A DNA stretch of 56,231 nucleotides from an uncultured bacterium (GTDB taxonomy: Bacteria > Planctomycetota > UBA1135 > GCA-002686595): the NCBI GenBank assembly GCA_937896235.1, contig CALBMX010000039.1, positions 1 to 56,231 on the forward strand, written 5' to 3'. The notes beneath the pieces are model-generated. The model was given only the letters and a program-made list of their open reading frames with translations, ran no database searches and was not told the DNA's origin. The translations under genes and the position numbers were made by a program. Positions within the stretch are counted from its first letter, which is position 1; each line of letters opens with the position of its first letter. Shown piece by piece: positions 19,273 through 27,660 of this stretch.

Positions 19273-19428
19273 TGATGCTGCCGGTTGCTTTTAGCCGGTA
19301 AATCATTATCCTACGCGACCTCAAAAGTCCGGATTCCGGTGTGAGCATTTCACACTTTGGCCTCCGGCGCCCGCGAACAGCAGTTGCCTTGCGACTGTTT
19401 GGGACCGGGGCCACAGAGTTCGGAGGCC
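19266..19428 (+). promoter_or_regulatory. Structured RNA between infC and rpmI, candidate L20 operator
   Basis: The 184-base gap holds several nested inverted repeats. ATAATGAT (19269-19276, overlapping the infC stop) pairs with ATCATTAT (19302-19309), enclosing CCGG (19281-19284) with CCGG (19295-19298). GTGTGA (19339-19344) pairs with TCACAC (19350-19355). GGCCTCCG (19359-19366) pairs with CGGAGGCC (19421-19428) and encloses a GTTGC/GCGAC hairpin. In E. coli, L20 represses rpmI through an RNA structure in this same place, so an autoregulatory role is likely by position; the sequence itself is not recognised. Confidence 0.5.
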
Positions 19429-19456
19429 ATGTCCTCCACACTACAAATAGAGTCTT

Positions 19457-19651
19457 ATGCCTAAGCTCAAGTCCAAAGGATCGATCAAGAAGCGATTCAA
19501 AGTGACCAAATCGGGTATTGTCGTCGTTAAACGCGCCGGCGGTAGCCACTTCAACGCTCACCATACAGGTAGCAAGCGCCGCAGCCTTCGAAAGAAGATT
19601 CACCTGAACGGGACCTGGTCTCGGCTCATTCGCCCCATGCTGGGCGCTTAA
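19457..19651 (+). CDS. rpmI: 50S ribosomal protein L35
   Basis: Small basic ribosomal protein (64 aa): MPKLKSKGSIKKRFKVTKSG, then KRAGGSHFNAHHTGSKRR and a C-terminal basic helix (RRSLRKKIHLNGTW). Size and sequence fit bL35. It lies 13 bases before rplT. The preceding gap is structured, suggesting translational control. Confidence 0.95.
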   Translation: MPKLKSKGSIKKRFKVTKSGIVVVKRAGGSHFNAHHTGSKRRSLRKKIHLNGTWSRLIRPMLGA

Positions 19652-19664
19652 GGAGAAATAGACC

Positions 19665-20021
19665 ATGGTACGTGTCACCTATGGCGCTCCGCGCCGTCAA
19701 AAGAAAGTTCGTTGGTTCAAAGCCGCTAAGGGTTATCGCGGTGGTCGTCACCGCCTTTGGCGTACGGTCCGCGAAACGGTTGTTCGCTCTTGGGCTTACG
19801 CATATCGCGACCGCCGTCAGAAGAAGCGCCAGTTCCGTCGCCTTTGGATCATCCGTATTAACGCTGCCGCGCGTATGCGCGGAATGCGTTACTCGGTCTT
19901 CATCGCCGGTCTCAAGAAGGCTGGAATCGATCTGAACCGCAAGCAACTTTCCGAATTGGCCATTCACGATACCGCTGCGTTTGACGCAGTCGTAGACGCC
20001 TCGAAGGCCGCCCTCGCTTAG
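19665..20021 (+). CDS. rplT: 50S ribosomal protein L20
   Basis: Assembly protein of the large subunit (118 aa), with the basic N-terminal extension ([20 protein letters not shown]) that runs into 23S rRNA and the globular C-terminus ([20 protein letters not shown]) that in other bacteria binds its own mRNA. ATG at 19665 has AAGGAG upstream. Followed by a strong terminator. Confidence 0.97.
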   Translation: MVRVTYGAPRRQKKVRWFKAAKGYRGGRHRLWRTVRETVVRSWAYAYRDRRQKKRQFRRLWIIRINAAARMRGMRYSVFIAGLKKAGIDLNRKQLSELAIHDTAAFDAVVDASKAALA

Positions 20022-20062
20022 CTGAAAAGTTGAGCTTTGAGAGGAGCACCTCTCACCAAGAA

Positions 20063-20107
20063 AGGCAGCTGCCAGCGCGTTCGCTGACGGCTGCCTTTTT
20101 CTTTTTG
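20063..20107 (+). terminator. Rho-independent terminator after rplT
   Basis: AGGCAGC (20063-20069) pairs with GCTGCCT (20090-20096), and CAGCG (20073-20077) pairs with CGCTG (20082-20086) inside. A run of T with one C follows (20096-20106). It sits only 30 bases before the pheS start, so it could act as an attenuator for pheST. Confidence 0.85.
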
Positions 20108-20136
20108 TCTCCAAAACGACACCCCCGACGACTTCT

Positions 20137-21201
20137 GTGGAAACGACACTACAACCAGAACTCCACCAGCATCTTCAAGACGCCAAGGCGCGTATTGATG
20201 CTGCGACTGCCGCAGAAGAGCTGCGGGCGGTGGAACGTGATTACATCGACAAAGGCGGCGTCGTTGCTGGCTTGTTGGCAGCGATTACCACTCTTCCCCC
20301 CGAGCAAAGACGAGATGCTGGCCAAGGGGCAAACATCCTTAAGGGAGCTGTGCTGAAAGCGCTTGGCGATCGCAAAGCTGAGCTCGAGGCCATGGCCATT
20401 GATGCGGCCCGCTCGGGGCATGGGTTTGACCCATCGCTCCCGGGAACTTCGATCCGGCGCGGGAGCTTACATCCGGTCACGCGCGTCACACGCGAGCTAG
20501 AGGACATCTTCTCGTCAATGGGATATGACATTCTCGACGGTCCTGAGGTCGAGATCGATGTCTACAACTTTGAGCGCCTCAACATCCCCGGTGACCACCC
20601 GGCGCGTGACATGCACGATACGTTTTGGTGCGAGGTCAACGGCGCCGAGCGAGATTCCAACATGGGGTTGCTGCTGCGCACGCATACTTCCTGCGTCCAA
20701 GTCCGGACGATGGAGAGACTCCAACCGCCATTCCGTGTCGTGGTTCCCGGCCGTGTTTTTCGCCAAGAGACGGTGGATGCGAGCCACGAGCATACGTTCC
20801 ATCAGATGGAAGGTCTGGTCGTCGGGGAGGGGCTCACCGTGGGGCACCTGATCGGTACGATGAAGACCTTCCTAAGGGAGGTCTTCCAGAAGGAGATCGA
20901 AGTTCGTCTCCGTCCAGGCTACTTTCCGTTCGTTGAGCCGGGCTTTGAACTGGATGCTCGCTGCCCGTTCTGCGCGACTCCGGGTGCTGGTTGCAGGGTT
21001 TGCAAACAGACCGGTTGGGTTGAACTCTGCCCATGCGGAATGGTCCACCCAGCGGTACTCCAGATGAGTGGAATCGACACGGAAAAGTACACGGGCTTCG
21101 CCTTTGGGTTGGGCCTGTCCCGCCTAGTTATGTTGCGCTACGAAATCGACGACATCCGCCACCTTATGGGTGGAGACACCCGCTTCCTCAGCCAGTTCTA
21201 G
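20137..21201 (+). CDS. pheS: Phenylalanyl-tRNA synthetase alpha subunit
   Basis: Catalytic subunit (354 aa) of the (alpha-beta)2 enzyme. N-terminal coiled coil (residues about 1-90), then class II core with GSLHPVTRVTRELEDIFSSM, DMHDTFWCEV, LLLRTHTSCVQVRTME, motif 2 (VVVPGRVFRQETVDASHEHT) and motif 3 near GFAFGLGLSRLVMLRY. The start chosen is GTG at 20137, 30 bases after the terminator; no Shine-Dalgarno is evident and no better in-frame start exists. A cysteine set (CPFCATPGAGCRVCKQTGW, residues about 275-293) resembles a zinc-binding insert known in some PheS proteins. Confidence 0.95.
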   Translation: METTLQPELHQHLQDAKARIDAATAAEELRAVERDYIDKGGVVAGLLAAITTLPPEQRRDAGQGANILKGAVLKALGDRKAELEAMAIDAARSGHGFDPSLPGTSIRRGSLHPVTRVTRELEDIFSSMGYDILDGPEVEIDVYNFERLNIPGDHPARDMHDTFWCEVNGAERDSNMGLLLRTHTSCVQVRTMERLQPPFRVVVPGRVFRQETVDASHEHTFHQMEGLVVGEGLTVGHLIGTMKTFLREVFQKEIEVRLRPGYFPFVEPGFELDARCPFCATPGAGCRVCKQTGWVELCPCGMVHPAVLQMSGIDTEKYTGFAFGLGLSRLVMLRYEIDDIRHLMGGDTRFLSQF

Positions 21202-21205
21202 TCTT

Positions 21206-23740
21206 ATGTTCATCTCTTATTCTTGGCTGAATCGACATGTTGATCTCGCGGGTGTGTCCCCACACGACCTCGCGCGTGACCTCACTCTGCAAACGGCTGA
21301 AGTCGAAGGTGTCGAACCCTTTGCGCCCGCCTTGGCCGACGTCATCGTAGGTCACGTTTTGAGTCGCGAGGCGCACCCTGACGCGGACAAACTTGGCATT
21401 ACGAAAGTGAATGTAGGCTCGGGTGAGCCTCTGCAGATTGTGTGTGGCGCTCCCAATGTTGGACCTGGCCAGCTGGTCGCGGTTGCCGTAATTGGCACCA
21501 ACCTCCCCGATGGAAATGGAGGGACGTTCAAGATCAAAAAGTCCAAGATTCGCGGCGTCGAATCGATGGGCATGATTTGTTCTGAGCGCGAGCTTGGGCT
21601 AGGTGACGAGCACGACGGCATTTGGGTGCTACCGTTTGCTCCTGACGACAACGGACATTTGATTGGACTCCCGGTCGCCGCAGCTCTGGGTGCGACAGAG
21701 GGGCACTACGACTGGGTGATTGAGATCGACAACAAGTCGCTCACACACAGGCCCGACCTTTGGGGGCATCGCGGTATCGCGGGTGAAGTTGCAGCGATCT
21801 TGGGACGGGACATGAGGCCGATCGCGACCGAGCTGCCCGCCCATGGTGACGCGCAGTCAGTTCCCGTTCACGTGGAATCCAAGGGGTGCAGTCGCTATAT
21901 CGGTATTGCGATCGACGGCCTCAAAAATGGAAAGGCTCCCGAGTGGATGCGGCACATGCTGCTCGCTGCTGGGCAACGCCCGATCAACCTCCTGGTGGAC
22001 ATCTCCAACTTTGTCATGCTCGATGTGGCGCAGCCGAACCACCTCTTTGACCGGACCGAATTGAAGGCCGACGGCATTTTGGTTCGGGATGCAAGAGAGG
22101 GCGAGACCATGGTGACTCTGGATGGCGAGAAGCGCACGCTATCAACTGCGGACATGCTGATCACGTCGGGTGGTGAAGCGGTAGCACTCGCTGGCGTTAT
22201 GGGGGGAGAGGCCTCCAAGATTGGTGAGAGCACGACGCAGATGCTTCTTGAGGTCGCAACCTTTGCGCCCGCGCAAATCCGCAGGACCAGCCAGCGCCTG
22301 GGGCTGCGAACCGACAGCTCCGGTCGCTTTGAAAAGCACCTCGATCCTACGCTTCCCATGAAAGCGGCAGCGCATTTGGTAAGCCTTTTAGCGGAGCTGC
22401 AACCCGGCATTAGCTTGCCCAGCGCGCCATCGGAAGGGGGCGCCTGGACGGATCCGGCCTGTGATGTCAGGGTACGGCCGAATCGCGTTCGCGCGGTACT
22501 TGGTCTCGACGCTGAGCTGCTTCCCAATCAGCGTATGGAAGACATGCTGACTAGCCTTGGTTTCGGTGTTTCAGGAGCGGACACGGAGTCGTGGACTGTC
22601 CGCGTTCCCTCAGCCCGTGCGACCAAAGATGTTGGGTTGGAAGAGGATCTGATTGAAGAGATCGGTCGCTCGTACCGGTATGACAACATCCCCGAGCAGC
22701 GCGTTCTTGCGGAGATCGCTCCGGTTCCGCGCGACGAGCGCCGTAACCTGGCGCGCCGTATTCAGGATCGCCTGAGTGGTTCGTCCGCATTTGATGAGGT
22801 GATGACGCACTCGTTTCTCGAAGGCAATCTCTGCGAAAAGTTGGGAATCGCGATGGAGCCAACCATTCGCGCAATCAACCCTGTGGCCGAAGGTTACGAG
22901 CGCATCCGGCGCTCGGTGGTGCCAAGCTTGTTAGGCCTTGTCCCCAACAACCTCCAGCTGAGGGGCGAGGCGTACCTCTACGAAGTCGGCAAAGGTTATC
23001 TGCCCGAGGTCACCCAAGGCGAGTTCCAGGAGCCAACCGAGATACATGAAGTCGGCCTGGTCCTAGCACGTTCAGGTTCGGTGTCGGTGTCCGTTGCGGA
23101 CTTCGCCAACACAAGTCTGTTTCTACTCAAAGGCACGGTGGAGGACCTCTTGTACTCCCTGGAGAGAGCGCGCCCTGGGCGAGCTGGCATTCCCGGCTTG
23201 GTCTGGGTGAAGCCGGGTGAAGGGGAGCTGATTCCTCCCTTCGCTCACCGCGGCCGCTGTATGGTTGCCTTCGCATCCGACGCGAAAGGGAATGCGACTG
23301 GACCGGAACTCGCTTTTGTCTCTGCTATCGAGCCGGGCGTAGGCGCGGCATTGGGCTTAGCCGGGGATTCAGTGGCGGACGTGGCTTTCGCAAGTGTCTC
23401 GATCGACAGTTTGCTTTCCGCACCGGAAAAACCAGTCCTGCACCGGCCCATCCCACGCTTCCCGGGGGTAAAAGTTGACGTCGCATTTGCGCTTGGCGAG
23501 GACACTTTGGCTTCGGATGCGGAGGCGATCATCGTGCAGTCTGGCAAGGGATTGGTAGCCGATGTGCAGCTTTTTGACCTATACCAGGGCGAAAAAGTCG
23601 CCAAAGGAATGAAGTCGATGGCATGGCACGTTTTGCTGCAGTCGGACACAAAAACCCTTGGCGACAAGGACCTTCACAAGTTCCTGACACGCGTAGAGGG
23701 TGGCGCAAAGCGCATTGGCGGCGAGCTTCGCAAGGACTAA
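21206..23740 (+). CDS. pheT: Phenylalanyl-tRNA synthetase beta subunit
   Basis: Structural and editing subunit (844 aa). Order: N-terminal B1 (MFISYSWLNRHVDL), EMAP-type tRNA-binding insert (VGHVLSREAHPDADKLGITK, VCGAPNVGPGQLV), B3/B4 editing domain with QPNHLFDRTEL, B5, the catalytic-like core (DVGLEEDLIEEIGRSYRYDN), and the C-terminal FDX-ACB anticodon-binding fold (HRPIPRFPGVKVDVAFALGE). The start at ATG 21206 is four bases after the pheS stop; an in-frame ATG at 21170 inside pheS is less likely. Full length, no breaks. Confidence 0.95.
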   Translation: MFISYSWLNRHVDLAGVSPHDLARDLTLQTAEVEGVEPFAPALADVIVGHVLSREAHPDADKLGITKVNVGSGEPLQIVCGAPNVGPGQLVAVAVIGTNLPDGNGGTFKIKKSKIRGVESMGMICSERELGLGDEHDGIWVLPFAPDDNGHLIGLPVAAALGATEGHYDWVIEIDNKSLTHRPDLWGHRGIAGEVAAILGRDMRPIATELPAHGDAQSVPVHVESKGCSRYIGIAIDGLKNGKAPEWMRHMLLAAGQRPINLLVDISNFVMLDVAQPNHLFDRTELKADGILVRDAREGETMVTLDGEKRTLSTADMLITSGGEAVALAGVMGGEASKIGESTTQMLLEVATFAPAQIRRTSQRLGLRTDSSGRFEKHLDPTLPMKAAAHLVSLLAELQPGISLPSAPSEGGAWTDPACDVRVRPNRVRAVLGLDAELLPNQRMEDMLTSLGFGVSGADTESWTVRVPSARATKDVGLEEDLIEEIGRSYRYDNIPEQRVLAEIAPVPRDERRNLARRIQDRLSGSSAFDEVMTHSFLEGNLCEKLGIAMEPTIRAINPVAEGYERIRRSVVPSLLGLVPNNLQLRGEAYLYEVGKGYLPEVTQGEFQEPTEIHEVGLVLARSGSVSVSVADFANTSLFLLKGTVEDLLYSLERARPGRAGIPGLVWVKPGEGELIPPFAHRGRCMVAFASDAKGNATGPELAFVSAIEPGVGAALGLAGDSVADVAFASVSIDSLLSAPEKPVLHRPIPRFPGVKVDVAFALGEDTLASDAEAIIVQSGKGLVADVQLFDLYQGEKVAKGMKSMAWHVLLQSDTKTLGDKDLHKFLTRVEGGAKRIGGELRKD

Positions 23741-23764
23741 GGTCCGGGGCTGAAGTGGACGAAG

Positions 23765-23797
23765 GGGCCCAAGGCTATTCGCCTTGAGCCCATTTTT
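23765..23797 (+). terminator. Terminator after pheT
   Basis: GGGC (23765-23768) and CAAGGC (23770-23775) pair with GCCTTG (23781-23786) and GCCC (23788-23791), loop TATTC, one mismatch; ATTTTT follows. A standard intrinsic terminator. Confidence 0.8.
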
Positions 23798-23857
23798 CCG
23801 CCCTCTCTAACTAAGGAAGGGTAGACTTAGACGCTAGCTCCCTCCCCCTAGATTCCC

Positions 23858-25282
23858 ATGAAGATAGTCCTCGTCAACCCACCGAGCCCTCCTGAATTCC
23901 GCGTGAGTCGCGGTCTCATGGGGGGCTTTGGCATGGCCGTGAACCCCGATTTGCTCTATCCACCGATCGAGTTGGCCCACGTGGCCGGCGAGCTGCTGGC
24001 TGCTGGGCACGAGGTCGCAATTCACGACGGCGACGCTGTCGGTTCGAATCTACAGGGCTCGCGTGAGCTCATTGCTGCGGAGAAGCCTGATTTTGTCTGC
24101 CTAGATTCGTCCAGTACGAGCCTGACGCAGGACCTCGAACTTGCCGATCTCGTTCGCAAGGACACCGGCGTTCCTGTGTTCATGTTGGGCTCCCAGGTGA
24201 CCTACACTCCGGACGATCTCTTCCAACACAGCTCGGTGGATGGGGTTGTAAAAGGCGAGCCCGAGGAGACCGTGACGGCAGTCGCCAATCGGATCGCTGA
24301 GCGAAAAGAGTCGGGTAGTCCAGTGACCTTCGAAGGTGTCGAGGGCATCACCTGGGTCGACAGCGAGCGCCAAGTTCACGTTGAGCCAGGCCGTAGCAAA
24401 ATTGACAACCTCGATGGGATGGCAATCCCCGCACGCCATCTCCTCGACAATTCCGTCTATACCTTCCCCGGACTGGACGGCCCCGTGACCACGGTGAAGT
24501 CCAGCCGTGGTTGTCCTCTCAACTGCAGCTTCTGTGGTTATACACTTGCCCAAGGGTTGAAGTTTCGCTTCCGCTCTCCGGAGCATGTGGTGGCCGAGCT
24601 CATCGATCTACATCGGAACCACGGCTTGAAGCACGTCGTCTTCCGCGATCCAATTTTCACTACGCGAAAGGATCGTGTCATGGACATCTGTGATGGGATC
24701 TTGCGTGAGAAGCTGGACATCAAGTGGCAGTGTGAAACAGCGGTGAAGACCTTGTCTCCCGAGCTGCTTGAGAAGATGGCCGAGGCTGGTTGTACGCATA
24801 TCTCCCTCGGAATCGAGTCCGGCAACATGGAGATCCAAAAGAAACATTGCGGCAACAAGCTCAATAAGTTGGATCAAGCAAAAGAGGTGTTTGAGGTCTG
24901 CCGAAGGGTCGGAATCGAGACGCGCGCCTTTTGCATGATCGGCTTTCCCGAAGAGACAGAAGCCATGGCTGACGAGACCATCGCGCTTGTTCAGTGGCTA
25001 GATCCGGATCAGGTTCAGTTCTGTGCTGTGACGGCCTATCCAGGCACGCCGCTCTACGAGATGCTCTCGGAGAACCGCGACTTTGATTTTGCGACGATGA
25101 CGGGGCACCACGCCGCCGAAGGTAACGAGCACATGACGGCTGCTCAAATCGAGTCGAAGATCCGCCAAGCGTATCGCTCGTTTTACCGCAGGCCGAGGCG
25201 CCTAATTGGTGAATTGAAGCACCCCCGTCGTTTTGCAGGCAAGCTTGCGCGTTACTTCCGCCTTTGGGGCAAAGGCGCATAA
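23858..25282 (+). CDS. B12-binding-type radical SAM protein
   Basis: A 474-residue radical SAM enzyme. Residues 1-190 form a Rossmann-like domain of the cobalamin-binding type (MKIVLVNPPSPPEFR; GVVKGEPEETVTAV), although the B12-ligand motif DxHxxG is not seen. The radical SAM barrel follows, with the 4Fe-4S cysteines C219, C223, C226 in RGCPLNCSFCGY, then AGCTHISLGIESGNMEIQKK. The C-terminal tail is basic (YRRPRRLIGELKHPRRFAGK), with a possible membrane-surface helix. Members of this group modify lipids, cofactors or antibiotics; no substrate can be named. It stands alone between two terminators. A second, related type lies at 52418. Confidence 0.85.
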   Translation: MKIVLVNPPSPPEFRVSRGLMGGFGMAVNPDLLYPPIELAHVAGELLAAGHEVAIHDGDAVGSNLQGSRELIAAEKPDFVCLDSSSTSLTQDLELADLVRKDTGVPVFMLGSQVTYTPDDLFQHSSVDGVVKGEPEETVTAVANRIAERKESGSPVTFEGVEGITWVDSERQVHVEPGRSKIDNLDGMAIPARHLLDNSVYTFPGLDGPVTTVKSSRGCPLNCSFCGYTLAQGLKFRFRSPEHVVAELIDLHRNHGLKHVVFRDPIFTTRKDRVMDICDGILREKLDIKWQCETAVKTLSPELLEKMAEAGCTHISLGIESGNMEIQKKHCGNKLNKLDQAKEVFEVCRRVGIETRAFCMIGFPEETEAMADETIALVQWLDPDQVQFCAVTAYPGTPLYEMLSENRDFDFATMTGHHAAEGNEHMTAAQIESKIRQAYRSFYRRPRRLIGELKHPRRFAGKLARYFRLWGKGA

Positions 25283-25307
25283 CGCCGCGATTTCATTGCA
25301 GAGCAGA

Positions 25308-25347
25308 AAGGGCCATGGGGATGCTGTTTTCAGCGCCCATGGCCCTT
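25308..25347 (+). terminator. Long hairpin after the radical SAM gene
   Basis: AAGGGCCATGGG (25308-25319) pairs with CCCATGGCCCTT (25336-25347), and GCTG (25323-25326) pairs with CAGC (25331-25334) around TTTT. A 12-bp perfect outer stem; little T tract follows. Probably ends the radical SAM transcript. Confidence 0.7.
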
Positions 25348-25415
25348 GCCCTTTAAGGGTGAACTAGGCAGTCTAGCGGGGTTCCCCTCTCCGCCACGCC
25401 TCGCCTCTGCCATCC

Positions 25416-27401
25416 ATGAGCCCTCAGATCGACAACGTCCTTCACGAAGACCGTAGATTTCCTCCCTCCGATGAGTTCCGCAGTGCTGCGCGCATTTCCT
25501 CTGAAGAGGAATACGACGTGCTTTGGCGCAGATCCATCGACGACCCCGATGGATTCTGGGGGGAGGTTGCTCGCAAGCTACCTTGGATCAAGCCCTTCGA
25601 CACCGTACTCGACTGGTCGGACGCACCGCGCGCTCGGTGGTTTGGTGGCGGCAAGTTGAATGCCTCCGCAGTGTGCCTCGACCAGCACTTGGCTTCGGAT
25701 CGCAAAGACAAGAAGGCGATCATTTGGGAGGGCGAACCCGGGGACGAAGTCACCCTGACCTACGCCGAACTCCACGAGGCCGTTTGCCGCTTCGCGAACG
25801 TTCTTAAAGCCCGTGGCATCAAGAAAGGGGATCGCGTTGCGATCTACATGCCAATGATTCCGGAGCTCGTAATGGCCACGCTTGCCTGTGCGCGGATCGG
25901 TGCAATCCACTCGGTTATCTTTGGCGGATTTTCTTCGGCTTCCATCCGGGATCGGGTTGAAGACGGTTCTTGTTGTGCCGTGATCACTGCGGATGGTGGC
26001 TGGCGTCGAGGGAAGGTCTTACCACTGAAAGATGTTGTGGATGCTGCCTTGTCGGACCTGCCCTCTTCCGACGAGGCCGGTGTGCATACGGTACTTGTCG
26101 TTAAGCGAACGGGGAACGAAGTCGAGTGGTCCGAAGGACGCGATTGTTGGTATCACGAAGAGCGCGACAGGGTCGACGCACATTGCGAGCCAGAGGCCAT
26201 GGACGCGGAGGACACGCTCTTCTTGTTATACACCTCGGGCTCTACCGGCAAACCCAAGGGAATCCAGCACACCACTGGTGGCTACATGGTGGGGGCCTAC
26301 CTCACGACGCAGTTCGTCTTTGACCTGCGCGAAGACGACATCTATTGGTGCACTGCTGATGTCGGCTGGATCACAGGGCATAGCTACATTGTCTATGGGC
26401 CGCTGGCGAATGGCGCGACCGTGGTTATGTATGAAGGGGCTCCAACTCAGCCTCACCCCGGACGCTTTTGGGAGTTGATTGAGAAGCACAAGGTCTCGAT
26501 CCTCTACACAGCACCGACCGCGATCCGTGCGTTCATGCGCTTTGGGGATGAGCATGTCCAAAAGTTTGACCTTTCTAGCCTGCGCTTGCTCGGCACTGTC
26601 GGCGAGCCGATCAACCCGGAGGCTTGGATGTGGTACCGAGAGAAGATCGGCGGGGGACGTTGCCCGATTGTGGACACGTGGTGGCAAACCGAAACGGGTG
26701 GAATCATGATGACTCCGCTTCCAGGCGTGTCGTCGACTAAGCCCGGTTCGTGTATGAAACCATTCTTTGGAGTTGACCCCGTCATCTTGGATTCCGATGG
26801 GATTGAGGTCGAGGGTGAAGGCGGCGGCTATTTGGCACTTCGCAAGCCATGGCCGTCCATGTTGCGAGGCATTTGGGGAGATTACGAGCGCTTTGTGGAG
26901 ACCTATTGGTCGAAGTTTCCTGGGCTGTATTTTGCCGGTGACGGTGCGCGCGTGGATAAGGATGGCTGCACTTGGATTCTGGGGCGCGTTGATGACGTGC
27001 TCAATGTCTCCGGGCATCGCTTGTCGACGATGGAGATTGAGTCCGCCCTGGTCTCTCATGCGTCTGTCTGTGAGGCCGCTGTTGTCCCTCGGCCGGATGA
27101 GATCACGGGGCAGGCCATCGTCGCGTTCGTGTCCCTTGTAGGTGGTGTAGAGAAGTCCGATGAGCTGATCGCCGAGCTCGGCGCACATGTCAGCAGGGAG
27201 ATTGGAAAGCTAGCCCGTCCCGCCGAGATCCGGTTTGCGGATGCGCTACCCAAAACGCGATCAGGGAAGATCATGCGCCGGCTTTTGAAGGATGTTGCTG
27301 CGGGAAAAGAGATCGTTGGCGATACGAGCACTCTAGAGGATATCTCCGTGATCGAATCTCTCCAAAAAGAGCAGTCCGAAGGGCCTACCCAGCGTCACTA
27401 A
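25416..27401 (+). CDS. acs: Acetyl-CoA synthetase (AMP-forming)
   Basis: Converts acetate, ATP and CoA to acetyl-CoA (661 aa), cytoplasmic. ANL superfamily core motifs: [20 protein letters not shown] (P-loop-like A3), the [17 protein letters not shown] segment, [13 protein letters not shown] (A7) and the C-terminal hinge with [20 protein letters not shown]. The catalytic and acetylation-target lysine is K618 in [13 protein letters not shown]. Length matches the family (E. coli 652). No acetyltransferase or deacetylase gene is next to it. ATG start at 25416. Confidence 0.95.
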   Translation: MSPQIDNVLHEDRRFPPSDEFRSAARISSEEEYDVLWRRSIDDPDGFWGEVARKLPWIKPFDTVLDWSDAPRARWFGGGKLNASAVCLDQHLASDRKDKKAIIWEGEPGDEVTLTYAELHEAVCRFANVLKARGIKKGDRVAIYMPMIPELVMATLACARIGAIHSVIFGGFSSASIRDRVEDGSCCAVITADGGWRRGKVLPLKDVVDAALSDLPSSDEAGVHTVLVVKRTGNEVEWSEGRDCWYHEERDRVDAHCEPEAMDAEDTLFLLYTSGSTGKPKGIQHTTGGYMVGAYLTTQFVFDLREDDIYWCTADVGWITGHSYIVYGPLANGATVVMYEGAPTQPHPGRFWELIEKHKVSILYTAPTAIRAFMRFGDEHVQKFDLSSLRLLGTVGEPINPEAWMWYREKIGGGRCPIVDTWWQTETGGIMMTPLPGVSSTKPGSCMKPFFGVDPVILDSDGIEVEGEGGGYLALRKPWPSMLRGIWGDYERFVETYWSKFPGLYFAGDGARVDKDGCTWILGRVDDVLNVSGHRLSTMEIESALVSHASVCEAAVVPRPDEITGQAIVAFVSLVGGVEKSDELIAELGAHVSREIGKLARPAEIRFADALPKTRSGKIMRRLLKDVAAGKEIVGDTSTLEDISVIESLQKEQSEGPTQRH

Positions 27402-27584
27402 GCAGTTGTAGCGGATTGTCGGAAGTTGACGTTTTTTGCAACCGCCCACTCTGACGTGGAGGTAAGGTTTGAGCACGCGAACCGCGTACCCAACCAAGCG
27501 ATCCTTATGTTCAACCTCGACGTCTATTGCCGCCGCGCCCTTAGCGCCATTCCCCCTCGATTCGCGCCATCGATTTAAGGCCGC

Positions 27585-27639
27585 GCTAAAGGCCCCGCTG
27601 CTAGAACTCGTAGAGCGAGATCGGCACGGGGCCTTTAGC
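27585..27639 (+). promoter_or_regulatory. Perfect 13-bp stem upstream of the ABC operon
   Basis: GCTAAAGGCCCCG (27585-27597) is the exact inverse of CGGGGCCTTTAGC (27627-27639). The 29-base loop holds a second hairpin, CTCG (27607-27610) with CGAG (27616-27619). It lies 184 bases after acs and 21 bases before the ATG of the binding-protein gene, so it is either the acs terminator (T tract weak) or a leader control element of the transporter. I recognise no riboswitch class. Confidence 0.65.
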
Positions 27640-27660
27640 TTTGCCGTCGCCCCCCTATTT

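Noticed and set aside
24030..24050. GGTTCGAATC tRNA T-arm-like sequence
   Set aside because: It is inside the radical SAM coding frame and no acceptor or anticodon arms can be found around it.
26226..27188. 320-codon antisense frame opposite acs
   Set aside because: A shadow of the acs codon pattern; the acs protein is complete and canonical.
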